Positions 56,840 through 60,000 of a DNA stretch of 60,000 nt are shown one piece after another. This DNA comes from Takakia lepidozioides (Eukaryota > Streptophyta > Takakiopsida > Takakiales > Takakiaceae), in assembly GCA_030704615.1 (NCBI GenBank), contig CM060733.1, positions 74,564,907 through 74,624,906 on the forward strand, written 5' to 3'. Numbering within the stretch: position 1 is the stretch's first letter; each line of letters opens with the position of its first letter. Under the pieces are notes generated by a model. The model was not told the DNA's origin and made no database searches. It worked only from the letters and a program-made list of their open reading frames with translations. A program made the translations under genes and the position numbers.

Positions 56840-58263
56840 CCCTGGATTTGGATCAGGCTTCGTCGCTCGGACAAATCGGCACCGCATTCCTTCCCATCGC
56901 TGCATCCCCCTTCTATCAGGGAGCTTCCCCGCACGCCATCCTGGCAGTCTTGTGTGCACATCTCCCATGGCGGAAAACCCGAGCGCTACAGTGTACTGCC
57001 CTCCTCACGAGCATAGAGCTTCATTTCAAGCCTGAGGGCAGTATGGCGGAGGGCTACGTGTTTGACGAGGCATTGGGATTTTGTACAGAGTACTTGTCTT
57101 CTATTGATGCTACTAGGCGGAGAGTGTGGGATGCAGGAGAGGAGGAATCAGTGTCAGGCTGGGTATTGGAAGGAGTTGGTCGACCACGGAGGTTGACCCT
57201 CGAATTGTTGCAGCTTGTCCACGACTACGTCATTCACAACCATCCCAGTTTGAGCATTATGTTGGGGTAAGTGGCAAACGTTCTGGTACCTTATGCTTTG
57301 TATAGGTGTGTGTGCAGTAGTTCTTCCATCGGCTGCAGGGGTTGCACTAGATAAATTTCTGTGGTTGTGCGTGTGTTGGCAGGTCCTATGAGGTGGAGAA
57401 ATGCAGGTTGGAGACTGAAAAATGCTACTAACCAGAACAAGATCCGTGCTCTCCCTCACTTTGCAGAATGGCTGGTAAAAGCAGTCCGCCAGCATGTGTC
57501 AAGTGTTGCCAACCATGCTACTGATTCAGCCTGCAAGGAATTGTTGGACATGTCCAAACCCCCATCAGTAATCGCAACATCATACAAGAGCATGTCGGCT
57601 TATGGAAACCACTTCAGGGTTACTTCAGATGGACTCAACAGCCCCTTTGTGACATATGACTCGGGGGTCTCTACTGTTTTCCACCATGACAGTACTTGCA
57701 TTGACCGTGAGCAGGTGGTGAAAAAGCGTACGGTATGTGGGTGTCATAAAGGAGATTTTAGAATTGGATTATGGCTCCACAAACACCACGGTGCTATTGT
57801 GTTCATGGGTACGTGCACGACGTGTGGGCTCTCAGCCCGTGTCAATGAAGCAGGACGAGTCTGGCTTCACGTTGGTGAATTTCTCCCACTTGTTGCCTCC
57901 ACTTGAACAGCCTTTTGTGCTCCCATCACAGGTCGAGCAAGTTTTTTTCTCTGAGTGTGTGAATGAACCGAGATGGAACGTGGTGCTGGAAAAAAACCCC
58001 AGGTCACGCAGGGCTGTTTCTGATGTGAGCATTTGCAACGATGATATTGCAAGTGTATCAGGCCTCTTAGCCCCCAATCACATTGAAGAGACCAATGTTG
58101 CTAGTGACAGGGTGGGCCAGACCATCCAAGTGACACCTGAAGAGGTTGCTTCACTTTACAGAGACATGCGATCTGAGGAAGCACATCCATGTCCCACGGA
58201 GGACAGTTGCGATGGAGATTCAGAGTCCAGTGATGAGGAGTTGGTTGATGTGGATGTGTACTA
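56840..58263 (+). pseudogene. CACTA (TNP2-like) transposase C-terminus: DUF4218 end and DUF4216
   Basis: The first segment has KPEGSMAEGYVFDEALGFC, the conserved end of the DUF4218 region of TNP2-type transposases, then LTLELLQLVHDYVIHNHP. After an intron (57269-57382, GTAAGT…TTGGCAG) comes LPHFAEWLVKAVRQHV, then SMSAYGNHFRVTSDGLNS and FVTYDSGVSTVF. The last exon has VIKEILELDYGSTNTTVLLC and EQPFVLPSQVEQVFF, the DUF4216 pattern, and ends in an acidic tail at TAG 58261-58263. The expected N-terminal catalytic part is missing, replaced by satellite. A TAA just after the intron in the phase predicted by splicing, and a frame change near 57740 (possibly an intron with donor GTATGTG), suggest decay or an unmodelled intron. 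Confidence 0.72.
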
Positions 58264-59945
58264 GTACCTAGAATGAGGTATGACTTTCCCCCCCAAACTG
58301 CCTTCCTCTATCTCAAGTATATGAAGGGTGGTATTGGGCAAAATTGAATATGTAATCCCGGTTGATTCATGAATAATGTGGGATTCATAAGACTGGCACT
58401 AAGGGTTGCCCTTGGGGGTGTCCTTTTTGCAGGGTGTTGGAGGTGTCCAACTTACATGGCGTGTCTGTCTGGCAACGTGTCATGACATTTATGTCACTAT
58501 AGACTTTGGAACGGCATGCAAATTTACACATCAGTTCTGCCTTTGGGTACATTGTTGACAAAGTGCATGTGCCTTCCAGTTTACATTACATAATTGCCCC
58601 AGTGATTTTGTGGGTCTTATATTGGGCAGGCTCGTGTTTATGGACCATTGAATACCAATGGAGTGCTTTTAAGCTTGGTCCCTACTTATCATATTTTCAT
58701 TTTTCCCTAAAAGAATCTAACAATCCGCATAGATGATGCTCTGGCTGGTTGAGTGGGTTATTTGCGTAGATGCATTTTATGGTCAGTTTCTCTTATGCCC
58801 CAGCTAACACCATGTGACTCACTTGTATAGTCCCCCATCTATGAATGGCTCAAGCAGGGTGCAGTACATTCAACACTACAATGTTGCTGCCCTGCAGGTG
58901 TTCCATGCCTTGCACCACATCATTATTCCCTGATGTCATCCTGCTGCTGTTCTAGCTTTAGGTAGGTCATTGGGGATATGTACATTAGAGAGAACAACAT
59001 GAGCTGTTATCTCAGTTGTTTTATCATACAAGAAGCTGAATTCATGGGCTCTCCCATTCTTAGAAAACCCCCCCATGGCAAAGTGGGTGGATCGGAACAG
59101 ACCGTATTGCCAAGCTTCTATTCCAGTAGCACACGGCGTGGAGCTCCGGGATGGCCTACTACAGGGACGACATGCACAAGGCGATATGTTAGAGTGTATT
59201 GGATTTCATATTTTGTTGGTGTTCTTGGTCACTGCCCAAAGACTTTTGTTGAGCCCATGTTTTGCATCACTCTCATGAGTGAATTTTTTGATTTGCATGA
59301 ATTTATCTATCCCCTGAATGCATCATTTGTTCGTCTGTCATTCCGCAGTATGAGGCTTGCTTTTGATGTTGTCGGCGATCAACAAACACTAAAATGCACG
59401 CCGCCATTTGAACGTAACGTCACAAACAGATGCGGTTCCAGATCGCCTCTCTAGCATGTTGGCTTCACGTTCCATTCTTCTCCACAAAGCGCCAACGGCC
59501 TACTAAGCTGCTTCGTGTGCAACCGTTCCCTTCACTTGCATCCCCCGCACCACAATATCAAAGCCACTTAACCAATCATATGTAGACACCTCATAAGTTG
59601 TTCCATGTCACAGACTCTCCATGTCATGACGACATGTGATGATCTGGCAGAATACATTAGAGTGGCAGTCATGAAGTCATATGTCCGTCTAGCAATATGC
59701 ACACGTCATTCACATATGGGCATGACCCTGACTGGCAGTCATATCCACCATGGCAATATTCCTGGTCAAAGGGTGTTTGACCTGTGTTGCGCAAAGTTCG
59801 GAGTGATACAGTCGCATAACCGGCTTCGTCGTGATCTATGTTATGACTTCAAAAGGCATTTACCACTGCAAATGGCATTTCTGCCACAAATTGGTCGTGA
59901 CTGCGCACCCATGGGAGTCATAAAAGCCGCAATGTGTTGTAGTGT
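58264..59945. other. Unassigned region after the CACTA fragment
   Basis: Moderately AT-rich sequence with two medium open frames (58978-59454 and 59605-59985, plus) that carry no motif I recognise and no codon pattern I would trust. It could be the 3' part of the CACTA element. No terminal CACTA repeats were found. Confidence 0.35.
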
Positions 59946-59949
59946 TGGT

Positions 59950-60000
59950 TATACCGCCATCTGGGCCCTACACCCTGCCCACTGACAGGTGCTGGTCCCC
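59950..60000 (-). pseudogene. Edge fragment of a second gag-family retroelement
   Basis: The final 50 bases (…CCCTGCCCACTGACAGGTGC…) closely match 36195-36245, the linker before the gag domain of the element at 34250-38491, in the same orientation. A further copy therefore probably starts here and continues beyond the window. Confidence 0.6.

Noticed and set aside
57361-58263. Initial idea that this is a KDZ-type transposase or a Cys-rich DNA-binding protein
   Set aside because: The Cys-rich frame is out of frame with the better match; the order EGSMAEGY, FAEWL, NHFRV, SGV, ELDYG, PFVLPSQ is the TNP2 DUF4218/DUF4216 pattern of CACTA elements.

Overview
This is eukaryotic, almost entirely transposon-derived DNA. 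Intron-rich genes with GT-AG boundaries, chromodomain Ty3/gypsy retrotransposons, a MULE-type DNA transposon, a CACTA (TNP2-like) fragment and kilobases of palindromic satellite fit a repeat-rich plant-lineage genome. My best guess is a charophyte alga such as Chara. That guess rests on overall texture and on a retrotransposon carrying a cytosine-C5 methyltransferase, an arrangement reported from charophytes and dinoflagellates; it is not proven by a marker gene. I see no rRNA, tRNA, CRISPR array or clear single-copy host gene.

The key element is an 11,009-bp transposon at 41111-52119. It has about 43-bp degenerate terminal inverted repeats and a perfect 9-bp target duplication (AAAGGAAAC). 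It encodes two divergent genes: a MULE-like transposase with a C-terminal SWIM zinc finger (minus, 45088-41530) and a 10-exon gene (plus, 46035-51604) for an acidic/basic nuclear-type N-terminus, a ParB-like DGNHR domain and a beta-class (motif IV before motif I) amino-DNA-methyltransferase domain. Copy A of the methyltransferase half lies at 1-6981 and a truncated copy B at 11602-18667. All three methyltransferase genes are broken. The exon model nevertheless closes exactly in frame if one missing base is allowed for in copy A (3,473 + 1 = 1,158 codons including the stop).

The transposon sits in intron 1 of a second, divergent ParB-methyltransferase gene ('type 2', minus strand). Its ParB exon is at 52527-52133 and the rest at 41012-38565. 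A third copy of that ParB exon at 22669-23064 keeps the uninterrupted intron, giving the pre-insertion site.

Layout: 1-6981 transposon copy A; 6995-7392 type-2 exon (minus); 7408-11601 palindromic satellites; 11602-18667 copy B; 18668-23202 inverted copy of the satellites and type-2 exon, so 6982-11601 and 18668-23202 form a giant inverted repeat around copy B; 23203-24268 deleted transposase fragment and terminus; 24269-about 31900 a minus-strand gypsy element carrying a degenerate C5 DNA methyltransferase, itself interrupted by a plus-strand chromovirus 3' end with LTR (27900-30266); about 31900-34250 unassigned; 34250-38491 a minus-strand gag-protease retroelement with LTR; 38565-41012 type-2 methyltransferase body; 41111-52119 the full transposon; 52133-52527 type-2 exon; 52543-56750 satellites again; about 56840-58263 CACTA transposase C-terminus; 58264-59945 unassigned; last 50 bases another gag-family fragment.

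Two unrelated DNA-methyltransferase families, one amino-type on a DNA transposon and one C5-type on a retrotransposon, were therefore captured by mobile elements within one 60-kb stretch.
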